64,000 nt of DNA from UBA2784 sp964494625. Its GTDB lineage: Bacteria > Pseudomonadota > Alphaproteobacteria > Micropepsales > Micropepsaceae. The stretch covers positions 248,001 to 312,000 of the forward strand of contig CAZBRT010000002.1 of NCBI GenBank assembly GCA_964494625.1, in the 5' to 3' direction. A program made the position numbers and the translations under genes. Under the pieces are notes generated by a model. It was given only the letters and a program-made list of their open reading frames with translations. It ran no database searches and was not told the DNA's origin. Position 1 is the stretch's first letter. Every line of letters starts with the position of its first letter. Of the stretch, positions 8,575-17,006 are shown in pieces.

Positions 8575-9894
8575 TCATGCCACTCCTGATCGCGATGGTG
8601 ATGGTGATGGTGTGATATGGAGCCGCGGCGGCTTTGGTCCACCCGTTGCCCAGTCGAGCAGTTCAACAATGTGGACGGCAGGCATGGAAAGTTTGCCGCG
8701 CAAATGGTCCATGCAGCCGAAATTGGCCGAGGCCAGCAATGCTGCGCCCGTGGCGTTGAGATGCCCCGCTTTCTTGTCGCCCAAGGCAGATGCAATCCCG
8801 GGCTCGGTCAGGCTGTAGGTTCCCGCCGAGCCGCAGCACATGTGGCTCTCTGCTGCCAGACGCACCCCGAAACCTGCCTGCGCCAAAAGTCTCTCACCCA
8901 GATCGCCAAGCTGCAGGCCATGCTGCATGGAACAGGGCGGATGCCAGGCAACAATGGGCCGGGCAATTGCGGCTTGTTGCGGCATTCCCAGCATTTCAAC
9001 GATGCTGGTCACATCCTTCACAAGAGCGGCAATTTTGCGGGCGCGGAAACTCCAGCCATCCACTTCCTCGAACATGTGGGCATAGCCCGCCAGCATGGTG
9101 GTGCAGCCGGTCGCGTTGGCGATCACCGCATCAAGCCCTTCGCCATCCAGTTCCTTTGACCAGGACGCGAGGTTGCGGCGGCCGCGCTTTCGAGCCGCGT
9201 TGCGCTTGCCCATGTGCCAGTGAATGCCACCGCAGCAACCCGTCGCCGGTAGCACAACCACTTCCGCTCCGAGACGGGTCAACAGCCGCACAGTTGCCTG
9301 GTCAATCTCGGCGCCCGCGATCTGCTGAATGCAGCCGCGCAGAAGTGCGACGCGCATCTTTCGTTGGCCCTGTGCGCGATAGATGCCCGGCTTGAGCGCG
9401 GACGCAAAAGATGCAGTGGGCGCGCGTGAAGCCATAGCGCGCAGACGCTGCGGCAGGAACCGCACCAGCGGACGGCCAACCCTCGCCAGAGCCGCCAGCG
9501 GGCGCGAAACGAATGGCCGCGTCAGAACGGCGGCAACCAGACTGCGATGAAGCCGCTCACCCGGCGGGCGCGTATATGTCGCCTCCACATGTGCGCGTGC
9601 CGTATCAAGGAGCTGGCTGTAGTCAACACCCGACGGGCACGACGCCTTGCACCCGAGGCAACCAAGGCAGCGGTCAAGATGCTTGACGGTTTCGGCGCTG
9701 GGCACCGCATTCTTCTCCAGCATGTTCTGCATCAACTGGATACGGCCACGCGGACCATCCAGTTCGTCGCCCAGAAGACCGTAAGTGGGGCAATTCGGAT
9801 TGCACAATCCGCAGTGCACGCAAGAACGCAAGGCGGCTTCTGCCCGCTGCATCTCGGGCCGCACCAGATCCTTGGGGTCGAATTGCGTGCGCAT
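8575..9894 (-). CDS. glcF: glycolate oxidase iron-sulfur subunit GlcF
   Basis: 439-residue iron-sulfur subunit of glycolate oxidase, which passes electrons from GlcD/GlcE-bound glycolate oxidation to the membrane. Two [4Fe-4S] ferredoxin motifs lie near the N-terminus (CVHCGLCNPNCP and CLGCLGCKASCP). The two CCG domains that follow contain CCGGIHWHMG and CCGSAGTYSL, as in heterodisulfide-reductase-type subunits. It starts 3 bp after the glcE stop. The C-terminus ends in a short Pro/Ser run encoded by a GATGGT-like repeat. Confidence 0.95.
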   Translation of the reverse strand: MRTQFDPKDLVRPEMQRAEAALRSCVHCGLCNPNCPTYGLLGDELDGPRGRIQLMQNMLEKNAVPSAETVKHLDRCLGCLGCKASCPSGVDYSQLLDTARAHVEATYTRPPGERLHRSLVAAVLTRPFVSRPLAALARVGRPLVRFLPQRLRAMASRAPTASFASALKPGIYRAQGQRKMRVALLRGCIQQIAGAEIDQATVRLLTRLGAEVVVLPATGCCGGIHWHMGKRNAARKRGRRNLASWSKELDGEGLDAVIANATGCTTMLAGYAHMFEEVDGWSFRARKIAALVKDVTSIVEMLGMPQQAAIARPIVAWHPPCSMQHGLQLGDLGERLLAQAGFGVRLAAESHMCCGSAGTYSLTEPGIASALGDKKAGHLNATGAALLASANFGCMDHLRGKLSMPAVHIVELLDWATGGPKPPRLHITPSPSPSRSGVA

Positions 9895-9897
9895 GGG

Positions 9898-11097
9898 TCA
9901 GATGTCTTTATACATGCGGCCGGGGTTAAGCACGGCTTTGGGATCAAAGGCCGCCTTGACGCGGCTTGTCAGCGCCAGCACAGCAGCCTCCAGCGGCGGA
10001 AAGACTGCCACCCGCGCCCGCAACGCCTCCGGCGCGCGGATGAGCGTTGCATGGCCGCCATGCGCGCGCATCGTCTCATGGATGAGTTCGGCTTCGCCAT
10101 CGCCGCCCTCGTCCACCAGCAATGCGGCAAAGCCGCCTGCGCCGTCATAGATGGCAGCGACAGGTCCGATGGCGGAGACAGCCAATTGCATGGCCAAAGG
10201 CGGCGCTGACACGCGCCAGATTACGCCCTTCTGCCGGATGAATGGCTGCAATCCCGAAATTCCCGCCCATAGACGCGTGGAGACATCGCGCTCCAGGCGG
10301 CGCGGTCCGAGCGCCTTCAGCCTCATGGACAATTCGCGCGTGTTCTCGGCGACGGCCTCTCGCGCGCCTTCCAGGCGGATCGCGGTCAGGGGACCCGAAC
10401 CAAGATCGGGCATGTGGGCAAGCCCGGCGGACGCGCCCGCCGTCAGATGGGCAAGGCCGGTTGCGTCAATCGGCTCACCGGCAATGCCGCGCAGCAATTC
10501 CAGCGCCTTTCGTTCGGCAAGGCCCGACACGGTCAGCGTTGCTTCCGCCTCAGGCACCGGCCAGAGCCGGAACGTGAGTTCGGTCATGAAACAGAGTGTG
10601 CCGTGCGAACCGGCCACAAGCTTTGAAATGTCGAAACCCGATACATTCTTCATCACGCGCCCGCCGCCGGTGATGATCTCGCCAAAGCCGTTGACCGCCT
10701 TGAACCCCAGAAGATGATCGCGAACGCCGCCCGAGCGAAAACGCCGGCTGCCATGACACGCTGCGGCTGTGATGCCGCCCATGGTTGCTTCACCCTCCGC
10801 GCCGAAAAGCGCTCCCATCCCGAACGGCTCGAAAGCCAGCATCTGTCCGCGCGCGGCCAATGCATCATTCACCTCGGAAAGCGGCGTGCCCGCCTCGACC
10901 GTCAGGACCAGTTCTTCAGGCTCATAGGAAAGAATGCGGTTCATCCGCGCCGATGAGACAATTGCGGATACCTCCATCGGCCGCCCGAGCGCCGCCTTCG
11001 TTCCCGCGCCCTCAATGCCGAGCCGCATGCCCTGATGCGCGGCCTCAGCCAGCATCTCGGCCGCCTTCTCCGCACGTTCGGGCAAATAGCGTTCCAT
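9898..11097 (-). CDS. glcE: glycolate oxidase FAD-binding subunit GlcE
   Basis: 399-residue FAD-binding subunit of glycolate oxidase. The FAD_binding_4 (PCMH-type) domain occupies roughly residues 1-175: GIEGAGTKAALGRP, VEAGTPLSEVNDAL, MGGITAAACHGSRR and GRVMKNVSGFDISKLVAGS are the characteristic FAD-contacting segments. The C-terminus ends FDPKAVLNPGRMY as in GlcD/GlcE relatives. In other genomes glcE directly follows glcD. Here a plus-strand restriction-modification cassette separates them by 2.96 kb, so glcE would need its own promoter within 11098-11220 or beyond. Confidence 0.95.
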   Translation of the reverse strand: MERYLPERAEKAAEMLAEAAHQGMRLGIEGAGTKAALGRPMEVSAIVSSARMNRILSYEPEELVLTVEAGTPLSEVNDALAARGQMLAFEPFGMGALFGAEGEATMGGITAAACHGSRRFRSGGVRDHLLGFKAVNGFGEIITGGGRVMKNVSGFDISKLVAGSHGTLCFMTELTFRLWPVPEAEATLTVSGLAERKALELLRGIAGEPIDATGLAHLTAGASAGLAHMPDLGSGPLTAIRLEGAREAVAENTRELSMRLKALGPRRLERDVSTRLWAGISGLQPFIRQKGVIWRVSAPPLAMQLAVSAIGPVAAIYDGAGGFAALLVDEGGDGEAELIHETMRAHGGHATLIRAPEALRARVAVFPPLEAAVLALTSRVKAAFDPKAVLNPGRMYKDI

Positions 11098-11202
11098 CAG
11101 ATTGTTGCAGACCTCATTTGTACGCCCGGCACCAGATATGTGCCTTTCTCCGCTGGGAAACCGTTCCTGTCTTGTTCAGGATGCCTGACTATGGTTACCT
11201 GA

Positions 11203-11212
11203 CCTGTACAGG
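11203..11212. promoter_or_regulatory. 10-bp palindrome just before the methylase start
   Basis: CCTGTACAGG is a perfect 10-bp palindrome ending eight bases before the GTG start of the cytosine methylase, and further CCTG/CAGG half-sites occur 5-45 bp upstream. The same short stretch provides a GGGGG ribosome-binding site. It could be an operator for the cassette: methylases of the EcoRII family are known to repress their own promoters. The functional role here is inference. Confidence 0.35.
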
Positions 11213-11220
11213 GGGCCACC

Positions 11221-12366
11221 GTGACCGATTCCGCCAAACAACCCAAATCCGTTCTGCAGTTTCCTTCGTTGCCCCAAGCGGCAGCGAAGAGATCGCGTGC
11301 GGGCGCACCCTTCCGGTTCATCGACCTCTTCGCGGGAATTGGCGGATTGCGGCGCGGCTTCGAGACCATCGGCGGCACTTGTGTCTTTACCAGCGAGTGG
11401 AACCGCTACGCCCAACTGACCTATCGGGCGAATTTTCCGCATGACACCCACCCGATTGCCGGCGACATCCGCGAAATCAGGGCAGAGGATATCCCGCCCC
11501 ACGATGTCCTGCTGGCGGGCTTCCCCTGCCAGCCGTTCTCGATTGCCGGCGTATCGAAGAAGAACGCCTTGGGCCGCCCGCATGGTTTTGCCTGTGATGC
11601 CCAAGGTACATTGTTCCATGACGTTGCGCGGGTCATCGCGCATCACAGGCCAGCGGCCTTCCTCCTGGAAAACGTCAAGAACCTGGTCAGCCACGACAAA
11701 GGAACCACCTTCCGCGTAATCCGCGACGTTCTCGAACGCGAGTTGGGATATGCCGTTTCCTTCCGTGTCATCGACGCAAGGCACTTTGTTCCGCAGCACC
11801 GGGAGCGCATTTTCATCGTCGGCTTCCGGGACGGTGCACCGCTTTCGTTCGACAGCCTCCAACTGCCGGAATCCGTGAAGGCACCACGCCTTAGTACAAT
11901 CCTGCACTGCGACGGCGGACCGGTTGAAATGCCCTACACCGACATGCGCGGCGCCGCTTCGGCGCGTTACACGCTGTCGGAGCATCTCTGGACCTACCTT
12001 CGCAACTATGCGGAAAAGCACCGGCTGAAAGGCAACGGGTTCGGTTTTGGCCTGAACGGACCGGACGACGTGGCCCGGACGCTTTCCGCGAGATACTTCA
12101 AGGACGGCTCAGAAATCCTGATACGCAATGAGAGCGGTCCGCCCCGCAGGCTGTCGCCCAGGGAGTGCGCGCGCCTGATGGGATTTGACGGCCATGGCCG
12201 CCGACCCATGGTCATTCCCGTCTCCGACACCCAAGCCTACAGGCAATTCGGCAATGCCGTCGTGGTTCCCGTCGTCGAAGCGGTCGCCGGATTGATGCGT
12301 GACCGCATCCTTGCTGATTCCGCGCCGCGGCCGGCACGTGCGAAGTCGGGACGCGCCCGTGGTTGA
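11221..12366 (+). CDS. C5-cytosine DNA methyltransferase, Dcm/M.EcoRII type
   Basis: 381-residue DNA methylase predicted to make 5-methylcytosine in CCWGG. Motif I is FRFIDLFAGIGGLRRGFE (about residues 30-50), the catalytic cysteine is C103 in LLAGFPCQPFS, motif VI is LENVKNL and motif VIII is PQHRERIFIVGF. The target-recognition stretch GNGFGFGLNGPDDVARTL and the closing SDTQAYRQFGNAVVVPV closely follow M.EcoRII and E. coli Dcm, which is why CCWGG is proposed. It is shorter than those (about 470 residues), mainly at the N-terminus. GTG start with GGGGG seven bases ahead. It overlaps vsr by 8 bp. Confidence 0.95.
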   Translation: MTDSAKQPKSVLQFPSLPQAAAKRSRAGAPFRFIDLFAGIGGLRRGFETIGGTCVFTSEWNRYAQLTYRANFPHDTHPIAGDIREIRAEDIPPHDVLLAGFPCQPFSIAGVSKKNALGRPHGFACDAQGTLFHDVARVIAHHRPAAFLLENVKNLVSHDKGTTFRVIRDVLERELGYAVSFRVIDARHFVPQHRERIFIVGFRDGAPLSFDSLQLPESVKAPRLSTILHCDGGPVEMPYTDMRGAASARYTLSEHLWTYLRNYAEKHRLKGNGFGFGLNGPDDVARTLSARYFKDGSEILIRNESGPPRRLSPRECARLMGFDGHGRRPMVIPVSDTQAYRQFGNAVVVPVVEAVAGLMRDRILADSAPRPARAKSGRARG

Positions 12367-12820
12367 TGTCGTGGACCGGAAGACACGGAGCCGGATGATG
12401 GCCGGCATCCGTGCGCGGGACACATTGCCCGAATTGATTGTGCGCTCCGGCCTGCACCGGCGCGGCTTCAGGTTCCGCCTTCACGTTCCGGCACTGCCTG
12501 GCAAGCCGGACATCGTGTTTCCTTCCCGGCGGGCGGTCGTGTTCGTCCACGGCTGCTTCTGGCACGGGCATGATTGCCGCTGGTTCCGCATGCCGACGAC
12601 CCGCCGGAAATTCTGGATGGCCAAGATCGGCGCCAACCGCACGCGGGACTTGCGGTCTGTCACGGCGTTGCGCAAGAGCGGCTGGCGCACGATGGTGGTC
12701 TGGGAATGCTCCTTCAAATCGGTGCCGGGAGTGGCGCGTGAAGGCGTGCTGAACCGCATTGCGGAATGGGTTGAAGCAGGCAAACGGTCGACATCCATAC
12801 GGGGGCCGTCGGCGCGATGA
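12359..12820 (+). CDS. vsr: very short patch repair endonuclease Vsr
   Basis: 153-residue endonuclease that nicks next to T:G mismatches left when 5-methylcytosine in CCWGG deaminates, so it offsets the mutagenic cost of the adjacent methylase. The family signature is clear: DRKTRSRMMAGIRARDT at the start, KPDIVFPSRRAVVFVHGC with the catalytic aspartate, FWHGHDCRWFRMPTTR, FWMAKIGANRTRD and GWRTMVVWECSF. The frame extends upstream, but the GTG at 12359 gives the usual family N-terminus and overlaps the methylase stop. Its stop region overlaps the endonuclease ATG by 4 bp. Confidence 0.95.
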   Translation: MVDVVDRKTRSRMMAGIRARDTLPELIVRSGLHRRGFRFRLHVPALPGKPDIVFPSRRAVVFVHGCFWHGHDCRWFRMPTTRRKFWMAKIGANRTRDLRSVTALRKSGWRTMVVWECSFKSVPGVAREGVLNRIAEWVEAGKRSTSIRGPSAR

Positions 12821-14046
12821 GCGAAGACCTTGCCGGGTGGATGACACGCCATGCGCGGCCCGGAGTCCGCTGGTATGTGAAGCGCCTTTCAGCGAATGAC
12901 ACACTTGCAACGAACGCGCATCAGGCAGGTCCTTACATCGCAAAAGAGACTGCTTTCCTGATCCATCCGGGATTGAAAAGGCCGCGTCATCCCAATCCGG
13001 AAGTGTGGATCGACCTCTCGATCGGCTCTCATGGTACCCAACGCAGGGTGCGTCTCGTCTGGTACAACAACAGGCTGAGCGGAGACGGAACCCGGAACGA
13101 GACAAGGTTGACGAATTTCGGCGGTGCCGAGTCTCCGTTCCTCGACCCCGAAAGCACCGGTTCGATTGCGATCCTGGCGTTTGAGCCGGGAGGTGGCGCA
13201 CGCGGACCTGTTTGTCATGCCTGGGTATGCCGGAATGCCGCTGATGAAGAACTGGTCGAAGAGCGGCTGGGGCAGATTGATCCTGGGAAGCCCGTTCTTT
13301 GGGATCCTGAGACCGGACAAATCCTTGGGGATCCGGATCCTGGTGAAGCACCGTGCGCCCTTGACCGCCGCGCGATGCCGGCGTCATGGCTGCAGCAGTT
13401 CCCGACAGGCGAAGAGATCATCCGCAAGGCAGTCGAACTGCGACCACTCGCCGGTGAACCGGCAGACGCAAGGCTGGTTCGCCGCCGGATATGCGAGTAC
13501 GAGATTTTCCGCAGCATCGAGGAAACGCATTATCTCCCCCGCATCCGGAAGAAGTTCGGCTCGATCGACTCCTTCGTCTCGCTTGCGCAGGCAATCCTGC
13601 AGAGCCGCAAGTCGCGGGCAGGAAACTCCCTTGAACTTCATGCGCGTGAGGTCTTCAGGGAAGAAGGACTGGTCGACGGACGCGATTTTTCCCATCGTCC
13701 TGTCATTGAGGGCGGAAAGCGGCCGGATTTTGTTTTTCCTTCCGCCGCTGCATATGCGGATGCTTCCTTCCCGCCTTCGGCCCTGACGATCCTTGCCGCG
13801 AAGACGACCTGCAAGGATCGCTGGCGGCAGATCCTCAATGAAGCGGACCGTGTGCAAACGAAGCATCTATTGACCCTGCAGGAAGGTGTCTCCGAAGCCC
13901 AGTTCCGCGAGATGACGGGTGCGGGCGTGAAGCTTGTTGTTCCAGCCCAGATACAAAAGGCCTATCCAGCAAGCATCAGAGGTGAACTGATCCCGCTTTC
14001 CGGTTTCATCCGGCATGTAAAGGAAAAGGCAAGACCTGCAAATTAG
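12817..14046 (+). CDS. type II restriction endonuclease, EcoRII family
   Basis: 409-residue endonuclease colinear with EcoRII (about 404 residues), which cuts unmethylated CCWGG and needs two or more sites. The N-terminal effector domain (YVKRLSANDTLATNAHQAG, residues 22-40) resembles EcoRII-N. The C-terminal PD-(D/E)XK domain begins after residue 220 and carries E273 (SLELH), D304 (RPDFVFP) and K329 (AAKTTCKDRW). These match the positions of EcoRII E271, D299 and K324 with a small constant shift, so the enzyme looks catalytically intact. It is the last gene of the methylase-vsr-endonuclease operon and ends 7 bp from the convergent glcD stop. Confidence 0.93.
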   Translation: MSEDLAGWMTRHARPGVRWYVKRLSANDTLATNAHQAGPYIAKETAFLIHPGLKRPRHPNPEVWIDLSIGSHGTQRRVRLVWYNNRLSGDGTRNETRLTNFGGAESPFLDPESTGSIAILAFEPGGGARGPVCHAWVCRNAADEELVEERLGQIDPGKPVLWDPETGQILGDPDPGEAPCALDRRAMPASWLQQFPTGEEIIRKAVELRPLAGEPADARLVRRRICEYEIFRSIEETHYLPRIRKKFGSIDSFVSLAQAILQSRKSRAGNSLELHAREVFREEGLVDGRDFSHRPVIEGGKRPDFVFPSAAAYADASFPPSALTILAAKTTCKDRWRQILNEADRVQTKHLLTLQEGVSEAQFREMTGAGVKLVVPAQIQKAYPASIRGELIPLSGFIRHVKEKARPAN

Positions 14047-14053
14047 GGCACAC

Positions 14054-15538
14054 TCACGCCCTGGGCAGGTGGGGGAAGCGGAAGCGGCCTTCGTGCACGT
14101 GCACGCGGCCAAGCTCGGCGCAGGCATGAAGCTGCGGGAAGACCTTGCCGGGGTTGAGCCGGGCGTCTGCGTCAAAGGCACAGCGCAGGCGCTGTTGCTG
14201 CTTCAGCCCGCTTTCGGAAAACATCAAAGGCATCAGGTCGCGCTTCTCGAGCCCGATCCCATGCTCGCCCGAAAGCACGCCGCCCTCGTCCACACAGAGT
14301 TTCAGGATCGCGGCCCCAAAGGCTTCGGCGCGCGCCAGCTCATCGTCTTTCATTGCATCAAACAGGATCAGCGGATGCAAATTGCCGTCGCCTGCATGAA
14401 ACACGTTGGCGACACCAAGGCCGAACTCACCTGCCATGCGGCTGATTTCAGCCAGCACAGGCGCCAGCCGCTTGCGCGGGATGGTGCCATCCATGCAGAT
14501 CATGTCGCGCGCCTGGCGGCCGATGGCGGCAAAGGCGATCTTTCGGCCAAGCCAGAGTTTTTGGCGCTCGGCTTCGCTGGCACTTTCACGAACGGCAGTG
14601 GCGCCCGCCTGCCGCGCGATCGCGCCCATGCGCAGGGCCATCGCATCGACTTCCGCCCTGGTGCCATCGAGTTCAGCGACCAGCACGGCTGCGGCGTCGC
14701 CATAACCGGGTGCGCAATGGGCTTCGATGGCGGCAACGGATGCGCGGTCCATCAATTCCATCGCGGCCGGCGTGATGCCGCCAGCAATCACATCGGCCAC
14801 GCATTGGCCCGCCGCCTCGATGGACGGAAACAGCATCAGCAGTGCACGCGCCACCGGCGGACGCGGCAGGATGCGCACAGTCACTTCCGTGACAATCGCC
14901 ATCATGCCTTCCGAGCCGGTCAGCACGCCGAGGAGATCATAACCGCCGGGGTCGAGATGCCGGCCGCCCAGCCGCATCACCGTGCCATCCATCAGCACGC
15001 ACTCGACACCCAGAAGATTGTTGGTTGTCAGCCCGTACTTAAGGCAATGCAGGCCGCCGGAATTTTCCGCCACATTGCCGCCGATGGAACAGGCCGACTG
15101 GCTGGACGGATCGGGCGCGTAGAAGAAGCCCTGCGCCTCGACGGCCTTCGTCAGCGCAAGATTGGTGACGCCCGGCTCGGTCACGATGCAGCGATTGGCG
15201 ATGTCGATCGTGCGGATGCGGTTGAGACGCGACAGGCCAACCAGAATGGCATCGCCGCGCGGCGTTGATCCGCCGGAAAGCGAGGTTCCCGCGCCACGCG
15301 GCACGACATTCACGCGCTCGCGATGGCAGAAGGCGAGGATGGCTGCCACTTCCGCCGTCGAGCCGGGCAACACGGCGCAGAGCGGCTTCTGGCGGATGAT
15401 CGAGAGCGCATCACAATCATAGGCGCAAAGCTCATCGTCCCCATCGATGATGGGGCATTCGGGCGCAGCCATGCGCAATCCGGCCACGATGGCGCTACGG
15501 CGTGCGGCGATGCTGGCGTCGATGGGATCAAGGCGCAT
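14054..15538 (-). CDS. glcD: glycolate oxidase catalytic subunit GlcD
   Basis: 494-residue FAD-linked subunit of glycolate oxidase, oxidising glycolate to glyoxylate. The FAD_binding_4 domain shows VVPRGAGTSLSGGSTP, VTEPGVTNLALTKAV, YAPDPSSQSACSIGGNVAEN and GLTTNNLLGVE. The FAD-oxidase_C domain follows and ends with LSGEHGIGLEKRDLM and LNPGKVFP. The C-terminus HVHEGRFRFPHLPR aligns with the natural end of E. coli GlcD, so the neighbouring restriction cassette did not truncate it. The expected next gene, glcE, lies beyond that cassette. Confidence 0.96.
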   Translation of the reverse strand: MRLDPIDASIAARRSAIVAGLRMAAPECPIIDGDDELCAYDCDALSIIRQKPLCAVLPGSTAEVAAILAFCHRERVNVVPRGAGTSLSGGSTPRGDAILVGLSRLNRIRTIDIANRCIVTEPGVTNLALTKAVEAQGFFYAPDPSSQSACSIGGNVAENSGGLHCLKYGLTTNNLLGVECVLMDGTVMRLGGRHLDPGGYDLLGVLTGSEGMMAIVTEVTVRILPRPPVARALLMLFPSIEAAGQCVADVIAGGITPAAMELMDRASVAAIEAHCAPGYGDAAAVLVAELDGTRAEVDAMALRMGAIARQAGATAVRESASEAERQKLWLGRKIAFAAIGRQARDMICMDGTIPRKRLAPVLAEISRMAGEFGLGVANVFHAGDGNLHPLILFDAMKDDELARAEAFGAAILKLCVDEGGVLSGEHGIGLEKRDLMPLMFSESGLKQQQRLRCAFDADARLNPGKVFPQLHACAELGRVHVHEGRFRFPHLPRA

Positions 15539-15655
15539 GGGCGATCCGCGTCTGCCCGGCCCCTTTGTGTCAGGGCCGGAATCATTCTTGCGTATGATCT
15601 TTGCAGGTATTTGCCCCCAATCCCAATGGGACGGGGCTGCCCAGACGCCAGCGCC

Positions 15656-16477
15656 CTACTCCGCGTACCAGACGATCTGGTGGGAGGTTGCGAGAAGGTC
15701 TCCGCCGCGCGACCAGAGTTCTGCGGATTGGTCATGGAAATTGCCGCGGAACACCCTGGAATCGACATGGCACAGCAGCGGCTGATCGCCCTGGGCTGCC
15801 AGCATCGCAGCATCCGCGTGGAACTGGGTCGTCAGCGACACGGTGCCCATTGCAGGAAATGTGTTGCGCACCTGGATCATGCGCACAAAGAACGCGTCGC
15901 TCATGCAGGCAAGGCCCGGAAAGTCGAGCGGGCGCGGATCAACATGCTCAAGCCACAGAAGCGAGCGCGCGCTGCCCGGCGTATCAAGCGGCGGCTTGCC
16001 GCGCAGATGCGCCGTTGACCCCTCGATGAAGCGGAACGCGTACTGGCGCGACCAGCCCTTCCAGTCGCGGGTATCAAGTGAAGGAACGTCACCGGGAGCC
16101 GGAACCTGTGGCGCAGACAGCGGTGCATGCGCCCAGCTGTCGCTGCGCTGGCCCAATGTCACCAGCGCCGTTGCCGCCACAACATCGCCCTGCAACAGAT
16201 CAAGACCCCAGTGCTGCAGCGTGCGCCCCAGCCGGATGGCCCGTGTGGAGATCGAAAATGCGCCGGGCTTGATCCCTGCTGTATAATTGACCGTCAGCGA
16301 AACCGGCGCACCCTGCGCCCGGTCCTGATCAAGTGCTGCCTTCAGAAGCGTCGCAGCCGTGATGCCGCCGAACTGGCCGGCGAAATTGCCGTATTCAGGG
16401 ATCGTCTCCCCGGCAAGGCTTCCATCATCAAGTGGGCGGAGAAGAAGTGCGCGGTCAAAGACGTGCATGACGTTCAC
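15656..16477 (-). CDS. acyl-CoA thioesterase-like protein (TesB-type double hotdog)
   Basis: 273-residue protein with two hotdog halves: GNFAGQFGGITAATLLKAAL and VNYTAGIKPG in the first half, and a C-terminal half with CMSDAFFVRM, SLTTQFHAD and CHVDSRVFRGNFHDQSAELW, which resembles the closing segments of TesB/4HBT_3 thioesterases. It probably hydrolyses an acyl-CoA; the chain specificity is unknown. It overlaps the upstream membrane-protein gene by 4 bp (ATGA). Confidence 0.78.
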   Translation of the reverse strand: MNVMHVFDRALLLRPLDDGSLAGETIPEYGNFAGQFGGITAATLLKAALDQDRAQGAPVSLTVNYTAGIKPGAFSISTRAIRLGRTLQHWGLDLLQGDVVAATALVTLGQRSDSWAHAPLSAPQVPAPGDVPSLDTRDWKGWSRQYAFRFIEGSTAHLRGKPPLDTPGSARSLLWLEHVDPRPLDFPGLACMSDAFFVRMIQVRNTFPAMGTVSLTTQFHADAAMLAAQGDQPLLCHVDSRVFRGNFHDQSAELWSRGGDLLATSHQIVWYAE

Positions 16478-16875
16478 GCACGCGCGGGTCGCACCAGGAA
16501 CAGGATGAAGAGCGCGATCATCACGCTGTCAGCGATCACGGCCACAAGGGCCGGGCTGGTTGACACGTCAATCAAATTGACCACGAGGCCGATGAAGATG
16601 GCTTTGCCGATTGTTGCCAGCAGCAGCGCCAGCGTGCGCGCGCCCGGAACAAGGGCGCCATAGATGAGCGCTGCACCGTAAAGCGCAATGATTGCGCCCC
16701 AGTTGCGCACGATGATTTCGGCAACAGGTCCGGGCAGCGGATCGCCCAGTACCCCGGCTGCCGCCGGGCCAAAGGATTGGGCAAGGCCGCCAACGGGGTC
16801 AATCGCGACGAAGAGCATCGACATCGTCAGCAAACCGCCGACGATCATGACGCCTTTGACGAGGCTGGCGTTCAT
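16474..16875 (-). CDS. small membrane protein, four predicted helices
   Basis: 133-residue hydrophobic protein with about four membrane segments: residues 6-25 (GVMIVGGLLTMSMLFVAID), 58-80, 84-105 and 110-130. I do not recognise a characterised family. It begins 5 bp after the stop of the bL36 gene and overlaps the thioesterase gene, so the three probably share a transcript. The ATG at 16875 is used; the longer frame upstream runs through the bL36 gene in another frame. Confidence 0.6.
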   Translation of the reverse strand: MNASLVKGVMIVGGLLTMSMLFVAIDPVGGLAQSFGPAAAGVLGDPLPGPVAEIIVRNWGAIIALYGAALIYGALVPGARTLALLLATIGKAIFIGLVVNLIDVSTSPALVAVIADSVMIALFILFLVRPARA

Positions 16876-16880
16876 GTGGC

Positions 16881-17006
16881 TCAGCCCTGACGGGCTTTGC
16901 AGCGCGGCTTCAGCTTGTTGATGACGTAAACGCGGCCCTTGCGGCGGATGACGCGGCAATTCTTGTCGCGGGCCTTGAGCGACTTCAGCGAGTTGCGGAC
17001 TTTCAT
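16881..17006 (-). CDS. rpmJ: 50S ribosomal protein bL36 (YkgO-like, C-minus form)
   Basis: 41-residue ribosomal protein of the large subunit. The sequence starts MKVRNSLKSLKARDKNC and ends NKLKPRCKARQG, the standard alphaproteobacterial form. Only two cysteines (17 and 36) remain of the C-C-C-H zinc ribbon found in zinc-binding bL36, so this is the zinc-independent or C-minus type. It is transcribed separately from the main ribosomal operons, as is usual in this class. Confidence 0.93.
   Translation of the reverse strand: MKVRNSLKSLKARDKNCRVIRRKGRVYVINKLKPRCKARQG

Noticed and set aside
8594..8612. GATGGT triplication at the end of glcF
   Set aside because: It is a short in-frame repeat encoding the Pro/Ser tail and is too short to interpret.
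12212..13387. 391-residue minus-strand open frame across vsr and the endonuclease
   Set aside because: It is a shadow of the EcoRII cassette; the translation has no domain and is rich in Arg/Pro/His as expected for a reverse-complement frame in GC-rich DNA.
14069..15268. 399-residue plus-strand open frame inside glcD
   Set aside because: Antisense shadow of glcD with His/Arg/Gly-rich composition.
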